DNA of 64,000 bases from Franconibacter helveticus LMG 23732 (GTDB lineage: Bacteria; Pseudomonadota; Gammaproteobacteria; Enterobacterales; Enterobacteriaceae), in NCBI RefSeq assembly GCF_000463115.2, contig NZ_AWFX01000045.1, forward strand, positions 124,001-188,000, read 5' to 3'. The notes beneath the pieces are model-generated. The model did no database searches. It was given only the letters and a program-made list of their open reading frames with translations, and had not been told where the DNA came from. Every line of letters starts with the position of its first letter. Position 1 is the first letter of the stretch. Positions 27,252 through 36,785 of this stretch are shown one piece after another. The position numbers were made by a program, and so were the translations under genes.

Positions 27252-29267
27252 ATGAACGGTAAATTCAGACGGATTGCTCTGTTCTGCATGGCGGCGCTTT
27301 ATTGCTCCACGCCTGTCGTTGCAGCAGATTTCAGCGCCAGTTTTAAAAACACTGATATTCACGAATTTATTGATGTCGCAGGGCGCAATTTAAACAAAAC
27401 CATCCTGGTCGACCCTTCGGTGCAGGGCACCATATCCGTACGCACTTACGATCTATTAACCGAAGAGCAGTATTATCAGTTCTTTCTGAGCGTGCTGGAT
27501 CTCTACGGGTTTACCGCTATTCCGATGGACAACGGCATGCTGAAAGTGGTGCGTTCGTCGATGGCGAAAAGCGCCGGGGTGCCGATTGCCGACAGTCAAA
27601 ACCCCGGCAAAGGCGATGAAATTATTACCCGCGTTGTACAAATGGTGAATGTGCCGGTGCGCGATCTGGCGCCGCTGCTGCGCCAGCTTAATGACGCATC
27701 CGGCATCGGCAACGTGGTGAACTACGAGCCTTCAAACGTGCTGCTGTTAACCGGCAAAGCCTCGGTGGTCAACCGGCTTGTGGACCTGGTGCGGCGCGTC
27801 GACGCCTCCGGGGTGCAGCAACGGGAAACTTACAAGCTGCGTTTCGGCACGGCGAAAGAGATTGCCGACATGCTCAACAATCTCACCAACGAAGAGCAAA
27901 AAGGGCAAAGCGCGCCGCAGCTTGCCGCCAAAGTGGTGGCCGATAACCGCACCAATACCTTGATTCTGAGCGGCTCGCAACAGGCGCGTGACCGTACGCG
28001 GCGGTTAATCACCCAGCTCGACCGTTATGAAGTGAGCGAAGGAAAAACCCGCGTCTTTTATCTCAAATATGCCAATGCGACCAAAATCGCCAACGTGCTG
28101 AACGGCATCGGCGACAAAATTCAGGGCGAAAAAGGCAAAGCCGCCGGCGGCGCCAAAGGCGCAAGCCCCATGACTGGCGCTGCGGGGAATGATTTAAATA
28201 TCACCGCAGACGATCAGAACAACGCGCTGGTGATCAGCGCCCAGCCTGACGTCATGCAGTCGCTGGAACAGGTTATCGCCCGTCTTGATATTCGCCGCGC
28301 GCAGGTACTGGTGGAAGCGATCATCGTCGAAGTGCAGAACGGCGAAGGGCTTAACCTTGGCGTGCAGTGGATGCAGGACTATGGCATCGCCCAGTTTACC
28401 GGCACCGGCCTTGGCATCAACCGCGTGCGACAGGGGCTTGATCAACGGGATATCGACGGGCGCCTGACGGCGACGAACCCGTTGACCAGCGTGCTGAACA
28501 ACTACAACGGCCTCGCCACCGGCTTTTTCAACGGCGACTTTGGCGTGCTGCTGACCGCCATCGCCTCCGACAGCAAAAACGACATTCTTTCCACCCCAAG
28601 CGTGGTAACGCTGGATAACAAAGAAGCGTCGTTTAACGTCGGCCAGGATGTGCCGGTGCTTTCCGGCTCGCAGGCCAGCACCACCGGCGACAATGTCTTT
28701 AACACGGTGGAGCGTAAAACCGTCGGCACCAAGCTTAAAGTCACGCCGTTAATCAACGATGACAATTCGGTACAGCTCAAGATCGATCAGGAAGTGTCCA
28801 GCGTCGATCCTACTTCCAGCAACAGTTCGCTTGGGCCGACGTTTAACACCCGCACCATCAGCAACGAAGTGTTAGTGCGCGACGGGCAAACCGTCGTGCT
28901 GGGCGGTCTGGTGGAAGATCTCACGGCCCAGACCGTACAAAAAGTGCCGCTGCTTGGCGATATCCCGCTGATTGGTCAGCTGTTCCGCTACACCAGCAAT
29001 ACCAAAGGCAAGCGCAACCTGATGGTGTTTATTCGCCCCACGGTTCTGCGCAACGATGTTGACTACCGCACCTCTTCACGCACGCAGTACAACAACACGC
29101 GCGACGCGCAGCTCCAGCGGCTGGAAGAGCGCAAGTTAGGCATCCTGCCGCCGACCGATCCGAAATTGCTGCCCACGTATCCCGATAACGCGCCTTCAAC
29201 GGTTTCGCCCACGGTAACGCCTTCGTCGTCCACGCCGCCGCGCGGGCGTAACCCGTTTCGTAACTAG
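27252..29267 (+). CDS. gspD: GspD, type II secretion outer-membrane secretin
   Basis: 671 residues from ATG 27252; a GTG at 27240 would add 4 residues before the signal peptide. The signal peptide runs to about VVAA, followed by DFSASFKNTDIHEFIDVAGR (N0 domain). Then come the N1-N3 repeats (NVPVRDLAPLLRQL, KLRFGTAKEIADMLNNL, VFYLKYANATKIANVL), with a Gly/Ala-rich loop in N3. The secretin core contains FNVGQDVPVLSGSQ and VPLLGDIPLIGQLFRY. A Pro/Ser/Thr-rich tail could be the pilotin-binding region. It forms the multimeric outer-membrane gate. It opens the operon gspD-E-F-G-H-I-J-K-L-M-O, with no gspC before it. Confidence 0.96.
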   Translation: MNGKFRRIALFCMAALYCSTPVVAADFSASFKNTDIHEFIDVAGRNLNKTILVDPSVQGTISVRTYDLLTEEQYYQFFLSVLDLYGFTAIPMDNGMLKVVRSSMAKSAGVPIADSQNPGKGDEIITRVVQMVNVPVRDLAPLLRQLNDASGIGNVVNYEPSNVLLLTGKASVVNRLVDLVRRVDASGVQQRETYKLRFGTAKEIADMLNNLTNEEQKGQSAPQLAAKVVADNRTNTLILSGSQQARDRTRRLITQLDRYEVSEGKTRVFYLKYANATKIANVLNGIGDKIQGEKGKAAGGAKGASPMTGAAGNDLNITADDQNNALVISAQPDVMQSLEQVIARLDIRRAQVLVEAIIVEVQNGEGLNLGVQWMQDYGIAQFTGTGLGINRVRQGLDQRDIDGRLTATNPLTSVLNNYNGLATGFFNGDFGVLLTAIASDSKNDILSTPSVVTLDNKEASFNVGQDVPVLSGSQASTTGDNVFNTVERKTVGTKLKVTPLINDDNSVQLKIDQEVSSVDPTSSNSSLGPTFNTRTISNEVLVRDGQTVVLGGLVEDLTAQTVQKVPLLGDIPLIGQLFRYTSNTKGKRNLMVFIRPTVLRNDVDYRTSSRTQYNNTRDAQLQRLEERKLGILPPTDPKLLPTYPDNAPSTVSPTVTPSSSTPPRGRNPFRN

Positions 29268-29282
29268 CTTTCAGGGGGAGAT

Positions 29283-30764
29283 ATGGAAACCACCAGTAAA
29301 TCGTTCTGCTCTTACGGCTATGCCCGGGAGCACGGGATCGTGATGGCGGACGAGCAGATCTATATTCGCGAAAACACGCCGCTTAGCGCCGTACTGGAGA
29401 TGCAGCGTATGATCCGCCGCCCCTTCGCGCCGGTCACGCTCTCTGCGGAAGCCTTTGACGAAATGCTCTCAAGGATCTGGCAGCAGAGCAGCGGCATGTC
29501 GCAGCAGATCATGGAAGATATGGATGCCGACATTGATCTGATGGCGTTGACAGAAGAGATCCCGGATAACGAAGACCTGCTGGAAAACGACGAGAACTCG
29601 CCGGTTATCCGCCTGATTAACGCCATTCTCGGCGAGGCGGTAAAAGAGAATGCGTCGGACATTCATATCGAAACCTTTGAGAAAACCTTAAGCATCCGCT
29701 TTCGCGTGGACGGCGTGCTGCAATCGATCCTGCAACCGGCGCGCAAGCTCGCCCCGCTGCTGGTGTCGCGCATTAAAGTCATGGCGAAGCTGGATATTGC
29801 GGAAAAAAGATTGCCGCAGGATGGCCGTATTTCATTGCGCATCGGCAAACGCGCCATTGACGTCCGTGTTTCTACCATCCCCTCGCAATATGGCGAGCGC
29901 GTGGTTATGCGCCTGCTGGATAAATCGAAAATGCAGATGGATTTAACCCAGCTTGGCCTTTCGGAACAGGATTTGAACTACATGCGCGGGCTTATCGATA
30001 AACCGCACGGGATAATCCTTGTTACCGGCCCGACCGGCTCCGGTAAAAGCACCACGCTCTACGCCGTGCTCTCCTCGCTGGACCGCAACCAGCGCAACAT
30101 CCTCACGGTGGAAGATCCTATTGAATATGAACTTGAGGGGGTCGGCCAGACGCAGGTTAACCCGCGCGTGGATATGACCTTCGCCCGCGGCCTGCGCGCC
30201 ATTCTGCGCCAGGATCCGGACGTGGTGATGGTGGGCGAAATCCGCGACAGCGAAACAGCGCAGATAGCGGTGCAGGCCTCGCTAACCGGCCACCTGGTGA
30301 TGTCCACCCTGCACACCAACAGCGCCAGCGGCGCGATTACCCGCTTGCGCGACATGGGGCTGGAGTCTTTTCTTATCGGCTCTTCGCTGCTGGGGGTGGT
30401 CGCCCAGCGCCTGGTGCGCCGCCTCTGCCCCCACTGCAAACAGGAGGTGGAGCTGACGCCCCAGGAAGCCGAAATGTTCAACTTCATGCCCAACCCGCCG
30501 AGGCGCGTCTGGGGGCCAGTCGGCTGCGAGAAATGCCGCAACAGCGGTTATTCAGGGCGTGCGGGCATTCATGAACTGCTGGTGATGGACCCGGAGCTGC
30601 GCCGCGCCATTAATGACAACGAAGACGAAATGACCATGGAGCCGATTTTGCGCAAAAGCACCCGCAGCCTGCGCCAGAATGGGCTGCTCAAAGTGGTTCA
30701 GGGCATTACCTCGCTTGATGAGGTGATGCGCGTGACCACCACCGGCCAGGGAGAGGACGCGTAA
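29283..30764 (+). CDS. gspE: GspE, type II secretion cytoplasmic ATPase
   Basis: 493 residues behind a strong GGGGAG site 2 nt before ATG. The N1/N2 region (about 1-110) binds GspL. The catalytic part has the HIETFEKTLSIRFRVDG Asp/His-box region, Walker A GPTGSGKSTTLYAV (about residue 250), an Asp box (VEDPIEYELEG), Walker B LRQDPDVVMVGEIRDSETAQ and a tetracysteine zinc module (CPHC...CEKC) near residues 382-420. It powers pseudopilus growth. Its stop overlaps the gspF start (TAATG). Confidence 0.96.
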   Translation: METTSKSFCSYGYAREHGIVMADEQIYIRENTPLSAVLEMQRMIRRPFAPVTLSAEAFDEMLSRIWQQSSGMSQQIMEDMDADIDLMALTEEIPDNEDLLENDENSPVIRLINAILGEAVKENASDIHIETFEKTLSIRFRVDGVLQSILQPARKLAPLLVSRIKVMAKLDIAEKRLPQDGRISLRIGKRAIDVRVSTIPSQYGERVVMRLLDKSKMQMDLTQLGLSEQDLNYMRGLIDKPHGIILVTGPTGSGKSTTLYAVLSSLDRNQRNILTVEDPIEYELEGVGQTQVNPRVDMTFARGLRAILRQDPDVVMVGEIRDSETAQIAVQASLTGHLVMSTLHTNSASGAITRLRDMGLESFLIGSSLLGVVAQRLVRRLCPHCKQEVELTPQEAEMFNFMPNPPRRVWGPVGCEKCRNSGYSGRAGIHELLVMDPELRRAINDNEDEMTMEPILRKSTRSLRQNGLLKVVQGITSLDEVMRVTTTGQGEDA

Positions 30765-31969
30765 TGGCCTGGTATGTGTGGCGCGCCACGGCGCAAAACG
30801 GCAAAGCCGAGCGCGGAACGATGCAGGCGGAGTCGCCGCGCCAGGTCCGCCAGCAACTGCGCGAACAGGGCCTGACGCCGGTCAGCGTTCAGGAGAGCAG
30901 CGCGCCGGGCGCGGGAAAAGCCGGCAGCGGCAAAAAGTTCTCCAGCAATTCGCTGGCGCTGTTTACCCGCCAGCTCGCCACGCTGACCAATGCGGCGCTG
31001 CCGCTGGAGAGCGCCCTGCGGGTCATCGCGCGCCAGACCGAAGATAAAAAGCTCGCCCAGGCGCTAACCACCATCCATGAAAAAGTGGTGGAAGGCCACT
31101 CGCTCTCGGAAGCGCTGGGGGAATATCCGCAGGCGTTCGACAACCTCTACCGCACACTGGTCACCGCCGGGGAGAAGACCGGTCATCTTGGCGGCGTGCT
31201 GGATAAGCTTGCGGATTACAACGAAATTCGCCAGCAGATGAAAAGCAAACTCACCCAGGCGATGGTCTACCCCATCACCCTGACCATCGTGGCCATCACC
31301 GTTATCTCTATTTTGCTGGTGGCGGTAGTGCCGCAGGTGGTGGGGCAATTTGTGCAGATGAAACAAGAGCTGCCGGTCACCACCCGCACGCTGATTGCCA
31401 TCAGCGATTTTTTACAGGCGTACGGCCTGCTTATTGTGGCGGCCATTATCGGCTCGCTGGTGGCCTTTCGCTTCTGGCTGAAAAAAGGCGACAACCGGCT
31501 GCGCTACCACCGCTGGCAGATCCAACGCTCGCCTTTGCAGAAGCTTGCGCGGGCGACCAACAGCGCCCGTTATATCCGCACGCTCAGTATCTTACAGGCC
31601 AGCGGCGTGCCGCTGCTGGAAGGGATGATTATCTCCGTTGAGGGGCTGGAAAACCTGTTTGTCCGCCAGCGGCTGACGGAGGCCGCCGACAAAGTGCGCC
31701 AGGGCGCGACGCTGAACTCGTCGCTGGAACAGACCCAGCTCTTTCCGCCAATGATGCTTTATATGGTCGCCTCCGGAGAGGAGAGCGGCGAACTCGGCCC
31801 GCTGATGGCGCGGGCGGCGGACAACCAGGACAAAGCGCTGCAACACCGCATTACCCTGACGCTTTCTATCTTCGAACCGCTGCTGGTGATAACGATGGCG
31901 AGCATCGTGCTTTTTATCGTGATGTCGATTCTGCAACCATTACTGCAACTTAATAACATGGTGGGGTGA
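30764..31969 (+). CDS. gspF: GspF, type II secretion inner-membrane platform protein
   Basis: 401 residues. It has the two duplicated T2SSF cytoplasmic domains: the first with LALFTRQLATLTNAALPLESAL and the second with SARYIRTLSILQASGVPLLEGM. Three transmembrane helices follow these (about 170-195, 220-240 and 375-398). It opens MAWYVWRATAQNGK, as is standard for the family. It forms the rotor or platform with GspE, GspL and GspM. It is translationally coupled to gspE. Confidence 0.96.
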   Translation: MAWYVWRATAQNGKAERGTMQAESPRQVRQQLREQGLTPVSVQESSAPGAGKAGSGKKFSSNSLALFTRQLATLTNAALPLESALRVIARQTEDKKLAQALTTIHEKVVEGHSLSEALGEYPQAFDNLYRTLVTAGEKTGHLGGVLDKLADYNEIRQQMKSKLTQAMVYPITLTIVAITVISILLVAVVPQVVGQFVQMKQELPVTTRTLIAISDFLQAYGLLIVAAIIGSLVAFRFWLKKGDNRLRYHRWQIQRSPLQKLARATNSARYIRTLSILQASGVPLLEGMIISVEGLENLFVRQRLTEAADKVRQGATLNSSLEQTQLFPPMMLYMVASGEESGELGPLMARAADNQDKALQHRITLTLSIFEPLLVITMASIVLFIVMSILQPLLQLNNMVG

Positions 31970-31979
31970 AAGAGACGGT

Positions 31980-32456
31980 ATGAACAGAGCAAAAGTTAAC
32001 CTTCAGACAGTGTCCCACCAGCACGGCTTCACCCTGCTGGAGATCATGGTGGTCATCGTTATCCTCGGCATTCTCGCCAGCATGGTGGTGCCGAACCTGA
32101 TGAGCAATAAAGAGCGCGCGGATAAACAAAAAGCGGTGAGCGATATCATCGCCATGGAAAACGCGCTCGACATGTACAAGCTCGACAACCACCGCTACCC
32201 CACCACCGAACAGGGTTTACAGGCGCTGATTACCAAACCGGAGCTTTCTCCGGTGCCGGATAACTACCGCCCGGACGGCTATATCAAACGCCTGCCGCAG
32301 GATCCCTGGGGCAACGATTACCTGATAGTCAGCCCAGGCGAACACGGCCCCATCGACATCTTCTCCGCCGGCCCTGATGCGGAGCCGAATACCCCGGATG
32401 ACGTTTCCAACTGGACGCTGGATAAGAAATCCACAAATGAAACCGAGCAAAAATGA
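31980..32456 (+). CDS. gspG: GspG, major pseudopilin
   Basis: 158 residues with a prepilin leader cleaved between Gly and Phe in HQHG/FTLLEIMVVIVILG, including Glu5 of the mature protein. A long N-terminal helix precedes the globular part with HRYPTTEQGLQAL and DPWGNDYLIVSPGEHGP. The C-terminal Asp-rich loop (DIFSAGPDAEPNTPDD) fits the calcium site of this family. It is the main subunit of the pseudopilus and a substrate of GspO. It starts 10 bp after gspF and overlaps gspH by 4 bp. Confidence 0.96.
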   Translation: MNRAKVNLQTVSHQHGFTLLEIMVVIVILGILASMVVPNLMSNKERADKQKAVSDIIAMENALDMYKLDNHRYPTTEQGLQALITKPELSPVPDNYRPDGYIKRLPQDPWGNDYLIVSPGEHGPIDIFSAGPDAEPNTPDDVSNWTLDKKSTNETEQK

Positions 32457-32971
32457 GTCGCGCGCGGCAACGGGGCTTCACCCTGCTGGAGGTGATGCTG
32501 GCCATCATGATCTTCGCCAGCAGCGCGTTGCTGGTGGTGATGACGCTACCGGAGCGCAGCGGCCCGGCCATTTTCGGCCAGCAGTTTAAGACGCTGCTGG
32601 AGTATGCCTCGACCCGCGCGGTAATGGAGGGCAACGTCATCGGCATGGTGATAACCGAACGTGAGTTCCGGCTGGTTATCCTCAATGCCGGTGATGCGCC
32701 CGCGGAACAGCCAGCCGCCTGGCGGCCGCTTGATGCCGGGCGCGTGACGACCCGGGGCGATTTTCCCGAAGATATGCGGGTCTCGCTCGCGCCGCAGCGT
32801 CTTGCGGAGTCGCTGGTTTCGCCGCCGCAGATCCTGTTTTTGCCGGATGGAGAGAGCAGCGTATTTACGCTCACCCTCAGCGGCAGCGGCGATCAGCAGA
32901 GCTTTGACGTTATCTCGAAAGGGGCGATGCCGGTGACGCTGGCATTAAGGAACGAACATGGCAAACCGTGA
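32453..32971 (+). CDS. gspH: GspH, minor pseudopilin
   Basis: 172 residues beginning MSRARQRG/FTLLEVMLAIMIFASS, a canonical prepilin cleavage site with Glu5. A beta-rich C-terminal domain contains LLEYASTRAVMEGNVIG and VFTLTLSGSG. It belongs to the minor pseudopilin set (H, I, J, K). It overlaps gspG and gspI at both ends, so it is a tightly coupled operon member. Confidence 0.92.
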   Translation: MSRARQRGFTLLEVMLAIMIFASSALLVVMTLPERSGPAIFGQQFKTLLEYASTRAVMEGNVIGMVITEREFRLVILNAGDAPAEQPAAWRPLDAGRVTTRGDFPEDMRVSLAPQRLAESLVSPPQILFLPDGESSVFTLTLSGSGDQQSFDVISKGAMPVTLALRNEHGKP

Positions 32972-33332
32972 AACGGGCATGACGCTGCTGGAGGTAATGG
33001 TCGCGCTGGCCATTTTCTCTACCGCTGCGCTGGCGTTGATGAATACCGTAAGCGTAAGCGCCAACTACACCGGGCGGCTTGGCGACGTGCTGCGCGCAAG
33101 CTGGGTGGCGGAAAATGTCATCGCCGAAGCGCACCTTGCGGATAACCGTTTTAGCGCTGAGGCGCACGAGGAGACGGTCAACATGGGCGGGCAAAAATGG
33201 TTGTGGCGCACGCAGGCGGTGAAAGACGCCGACGGCAACACCATAAACCAGGTCACGGTGTATATCCCGGAGGAGAAAACGCGCCCGCTGGTGACGTTAT
33301 CCGACGCCTCCGTCTGGAGCGGCGATGAATAG
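32958..33332 (+). CDS. gspI: GspI, minor pseudopilin
   Basis: 124 residues beginning MANRETG/MTLLEVMVALAIFSTAALALM, where Met replaces the usual Phe at mature position 1, a common GspI trait. The rest (ASWVAENVIAEAHL, NTINQVTVYIPEE) matches the small GspI fold. It nucleates the pseudopilus tip with GspJ and GspK. It overlaps gspH by 14 bp and gspJ by 8 bp. Confidence 0.93.
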   Translation: MANRETGMTLLEVMVALAIFSTAALALMNTVSVSANYTGRLGDVLRASWVAENVIAEAHLADNRFSAEAHEETVNMGGQKWLWRTQAVKDADGNTINQVTVYIPEEKTRPLVTLSDASVWSGDE

Positions 33333-34053
33333 CCGCCTGCGCCTGCAACAGGGCTTCACCCTGCTGGAAGTGATGATAGCCCTGATGGTTTTCGCGCTTA
33401 TCAGCATGATGGCCTGGCAGATTATTCACGGCGCGATGGAAAACGCCGCGTTCACCGATAAACAAACGGCGAACCTGAGCCAGTTGCAGTTAACCTGGAG
33501 CCGCCTTGAGCGCGACCTCACGCAGATGCTGCCGCGCGGGGTGAATGGCGATGAACAGGCGCTGCGCCTGAGCGAAAACGCGCTGGCCTTTACCACGCAG
33601 GACAACCTGGCAAGCTTCGGCAGGCCGCAGGAGCCGGATATTTTGCGCGTTACCTGGCGGTTGCAGGACAACACGCTCTGGCGCGACGTCGCCCCGGCGC
33701 TCGATCTCGCGAACATGGCGCAAGGGGTGCAGGTGCCTGTGCTCGAACATGTAAAAAACTGGCAGTGGCGCTTTTTCGCCGAAGGGTGGCGAGACGCATG
33801 GGCGGAGAAAAGCGCCATTCCGCAGGGCGTGGAGTTAACCGTCACGCTGGAAAACGACGAGACGTGGCGCTGGGTTTTTGTCATCAGCGACGGCTGGCCG
33901 ATGCCGACCGAAGGCGCAGAAAGCGCAGCGCCGACCGAAGGAACGCCGGATCCGGCGACCCCGCAGGAAACCACGACGCCGTCAGAGGCGGCGCAGCCGG
34001 CAGCGGGCGGCGCGCCCGCTCAACCTGCCGCAACCCCGGGAGCGCAACCATGA
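33325..34053 (+). CDS. gspJ: GspJ, minor pseudopilin with Pro/Ala/Thr-rich tail
   Basis: 242 residues beginning MNSRLRLQQG/FTLLEVMIALMVFALISM, with a canonical prepilin peptidase site. The globular domain contains LQLTWSRLERDLTQMLPR and LRVTWRLQDNTLWRD. After about residue 190 the protein continues with about 50 residues of low-complexity Pro/Ala/Thr/Glu (for example PDPATPQETTTPSEAAQP) that are not part of the usual GspJ fold. It stops within the gspK start (ATGA). Confidence 0.93.
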   Translation: MNSRLRLQQGFTLLEVMIALMVFALISMMAWQIIHGAMENAAFTDKQTANLSQLQLTWSRLERDLTQMLPRGVNGDEQALRLSENALAFTTQDNLASFGRPQEPDILRVTWRLQDNTLWRDVAPALDLANMAQGVQVPVLEHVKNWQWRFFAEGWRDAWAEKSAIPQGVELTVTLENDETWRWVFVISDGWPMPTEGAESAAPTEGTPDPATPQETTTPSEAAQPAAGGAPAQPAATPGAQP

Positions 34054-35120
34054 AGCCAAAAAGTGAGCGGCGCCAGCGCGGCGTGGCGCTGCTGATGGTG
34101 TTGATCCTGCTGGTGCTGATGTCCGTGATGGCGGCGAAAATCAGCCAGCAGTTTAGCGGCAATTTACAGCGCATTCAGTATCAGCTGAGCCAGCAACAGC
34201 TGCGCTGGGCAATCCTCGGCGCGGATAAACAGGTGCTGAACGGGCTGGCGAAAGATGTCGCCGACCCGCAAAAAGCAGGCTCTGTGCAGCAGCTCTGGAA
34301 AGAGCCGCTGGAGCGCGTCGACGGCGAGGTGACGCTGAAAAGCGAACTGGTGGACGGACAAAACTGTTTTAACGTTAACGCGCTGCTCGGCCCGGCGGAC
34401 GCCTCGCCTGCGCCAGGCAACGCGCCGGGCAACGCGCCCGCCGACGGCGCGCCTGCGGCAAGCAACGCCCCGGACGCGTTATCCCCCGAAGCGCAGCGGG
34501 AGAAAATTGTCGAATACCTGCTGACCAGCACCGGCATTAACGCGGTCAGCGCAGAAACGGTTTACCAGCAGCTGGAAGAGTATCTTGGCGTTGAAAAACC
34601 CGGGGAGGATAGCTCGCGGCGGGATTTTACCCAGGCTTATGCCGCGCAAAAACCGCCCCGCGTCCCGGCGCGCCAGATGATGTATTCCATCAGCGAACTG
34701 AAGCTGCTGCCCGGCTTTCCGCTGAGCTATTACGCGAAGGTCAAAACGCTCCTGTGCGCGCTGCCCGCCACCAAAACGGCCATTAACATCAACACGCTGT
34801 CGCGCGACGAAGCTCCCCTGCTCTCCGCGCTCTTTTTCGGCAGCCTGACGGCGGAAGATGTGATGCGGCTTATCGACCAGCGCCCGGAAGCGGGCTGGGA
34901 GACGCTGGAGGCGTTTAAGGCGCAGCTTGAACAGCAGTTTCCGGTGAAAGGCCAGGCGGCAAACCTTGATAAGTACATCACGCTAAACAGCCAGTTTTAC
35001 ACCCTGTATCACACAGGGAATACAGAGGCGTTAACGCTTCGCAGCGCCGACGGCCTTTATATCGATACCGCATCGGGCAACCAGCTGCTCTGGTCCCGCC
35101 GCTATCGCCTCGTCGATTAA
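34050..35120 (+). CDS. gspK: GspK, minor pseudopilin (tip subunit)
   Basis: 356 residues from ATG 34050; the reading frame is open much further upstream but overlaps gspJ. The N-terminus MKPKSERRQRG/VALLMVLILLVLMSVMAA is the atypical GspK leader without Glu5. The large alpha-domain insertion carries SKNINTL-like NINTLSRDEAPLLSALF and LIDQRPEAGWETLEAF (helix-hairpin type repeats). An Ala/Pro/Gly-rich insert (about residues 115-140, PGNAPGNAPADGAP) interrupts the pilin domain. It caps the pseudopilus. It is coupled to gspJ by ATGA and followed 22 bp later by gspL. Confidence 0.93.
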   Translation: MKPKSERRQRGVALLMVLILLVLMSVMAAKISQQFSGNLQRIQYQLSQQQLRWAILGADKQVLNGLAKDVADPQKAGSVQQLWKEPLERVDGEVTLKSELVDGQNCFNVNALLGPADASPAPGNAPGNAPADGAPAASNAPDALSPEAQREKIVEYLLTSTGINAVSAETVYQQLEEYLGVEKPGEDSSRRDFTQAYAAQKPPRVPARQMMYSISELKLLPGFPLSYYAKVKTLLCALPATKTAININTLSRDEAPLLSALFFGSLTAEDVMRLIDQRPEAGWETLEAFKAQLEQQFPVKGQAANLDKYITLNSQFYTLYHTGNTEALTLRSADGLYIDTASGNQLLWSRRYRLVD

Positions 35121-35142
35121 GTCGATTAAAAGGAATGAGCTA

Positions 35143-36309
35143 ATGAAAGACGCATTAATCATAAGAGCGAGCTCAAACCCTGAACAGGCCGTCTGGTGGT
35201 GGCCGCTGGGCGCGGCGCAGGATCCCGCCAGGCTTGAGGGCTGGGCTGGGCTTCGCGAACTGGCGGCGCATCCGCTTGCGGGCGCAGTCTGCCTGCTGGT
35301 GCCGGCAAGCGAGGTGGTGTTCCGCGATTTTACGCTGACCAAAAAAGGGCCTTTCACCCAGTTGCCGCAGTTTAGCTGGCTGGCGGAAGATTCGCTGATG
35401 GGCGACGTGGAAGATCTGCACTGGACGGTGGTGCGCAAAGTCGGCAATCAGGTGACCGCCGCCGCCATCAACGCCACGCTGCTGCAACAGATGCTGGAGG
35501 CCTGCCGCGAAGCAGGCTTGCAGGTGGTGAAAGCGGCGCCCGACGCCCTGCTGCTGCCCTTCAACCCGGACGGCGCCACTTTCGCTTCGCTTGACGAGGA
35601 GTGGTGGATACGTCAGGGCGAGACCCAGGCGACCACGGTTCACGCTACGCTCCTGCCTGCGGTGTTTGAACGTCTTGGCGAAGGCAACCATCAATGTTAC
35701 GGCGATATGCTCCCCGCTTTTCGCCAGGCGGTGGAGCCGCAACCCTGGCAGCATCCGCTGCGGCTTATCGCCCCAGAGCTGAAAACGAAAAAACTCAATC
35801 TGCTGCACGGCGCTTTCAGCCAGCAGGCGGATATAAAAGAAGAGGTGCGCCGCTGGCGCAAACCGCTTACTGGCGTCGCGGTTCTCGCCTTGCTGCTTAG
35901 CCTGCTGCCGCAACTGGCCAATTACTGGCAGATCAAAACGCAGCAAAAAGCGGCGGAAGAGAGCGTGCAGGCGCTGTTCAAAGCCTATTTTCCCCAGTCG
36001 TCCTTTACCAGTAATTTGAAATATCACTTCACACAGCAACTCAAAACGCCAACGCGCGATTTCTTCCAGGATCTCGCGCAGTTGGATCAGATTAAGCGGA
36101 CCTTTACCGACATCGAACTGGGTACGGTGCGCTATGACGCCGCGCAGAGCGCTTTTACCCTGAATGTCACCGCCCCCGGCAAAGCGCGCGTCGAGGCTTT
36201 CGTCAACCAGGCGAAACCTGCGTTCGCCTTTGCCATTACCGAAGAGAAAAGCGCCGCGGAGGGCAAACCGTTCTCCGCCGTGCTCAAAGGGGAGGCGGTG
36301 AAAAAATGA
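35143..36309 (+). CDS. gspL: GspL, inner-membrane assembly platform protein
   Basis: 388 residues. The cytoplasmic actin-like domain (1-235) contains VPASEVVFRDFTL and LPQFSWLAEDSLMGDVEDLHW and recruits GspE. One transmembrane helix lies at about 245-265 (LTGVAVLALLLSLLPQLANYW). A periplasmic ferredoxin-like domain ends PAFAFAITEEKS. It partners GspM, which begins within its stop codon (ATGA overlap). Confidence 0.94.
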   Translation: MKDALIIRASSNPEQAVWWWPLGAAQDPARLEGWAGLRELAAHPLAGAVCLLVPASEVVFRDFTLTKKGPFTQLPQFSWLAEDSLMGDVEDLHWTVVRKVGNQVTAAAINATLLQQMLEACREAGLQVVKAAPDALLLPFNPDGATFASLDEEWWIRQGETQATTVHATLLPAVFERLGEGNHQCYGDMLPAFRQAVEPQPWQHPLRLIAPELKTKKLNLLHGAFSQQADIKEEVRRWRKPLTGVAVLALLLSLLPQLANYWQIKTQQKAAEESVQALFKAYFPQSSFTSNLKYHFTQQLKTPTRDFFQDLAQLDQIKRTFTDIELGTVRYDAAQSAFTLNVTAPGKARVEAFVNQAKPAFAFAITEEKSAAEGKPFSAVLKGEAVKK

Positions 36310-36785
36310 AGCAAAAACTTGTCGCCTGGTTTAGCGCGCGCAACGCCCGCGAAAGAATGATGATCATGCTGATGGGCTTCGCCTTGCTGTGGGTCGTCGT
36401 TTATTACGGCCTCTGGCAGCCGCTGCAAACGGCTATCGACAATGGCAAAACGGCGATTAACCGCGCCCGCGAGACACAAACCTGGATGCAGACCCAGGCG
36501 CTGCAACATGACCTGCGGGTGCGCCGGACGCTGGCGGCTAACCCAGACCAGGCGCTGAGGGAAAGCCTGAAAGCGAGCAAACTGGCGCCGACGCAACTCT
36601 CGGTGCAGGGGCAAAAAGCCACGCTCACGCTTGAGCCTGTCGCCCTGGCCACGCTCTGGCAGTGGTATGTCAGCCTTAACCGCGCAAGCGGGATCCAACT
36701 TGAGTCGATAACCCTGACGCCGCTTGCCAAAAACGACGGCGCGCTGAAGGTGGAAATGACGCTCTTCTGGAGTAAAAGCGTATGA
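36306..36785 (+). CDS. gspM: GspM, inner-membrane assembly platform protein
   Basis: 159 residues: a short cytoplasmic tail, one transmembrane helix (about 18-38, MMIMLMGFALLWVVVYYGLW), a periplasmic helix and a ferredoxin-like domain (LSVQGQKATLTLEPVALATLWQW). It stabilises GspL. It overlaps gspL by 4 bp and gspO by 4 bp. No gspN lies between gspM and gspO; gspN is often missing in this family of operons. Confidence 0.93.
   Translation: MKQKLVAWFSARNARERMMIMLMGFALLWVVVYYGLWQPLQTAIDNGKTAINRARETQTWMQTQALQHDLRVRRTLAANPDQALRESLKASKLAPTQLSVQGQKATLTLEPVALATLWQWYVSLNRASGIQLESITLTPLAKNDGALKVEMTLFWSKSV

Noticed and set aside
33765..34049. Upstream extension of the gspK frame by 95 codons
   Set aside because: It overlaps gspJ in another frame; the pilin leader starts at ATG 34050 in the usual ATGA overlap.
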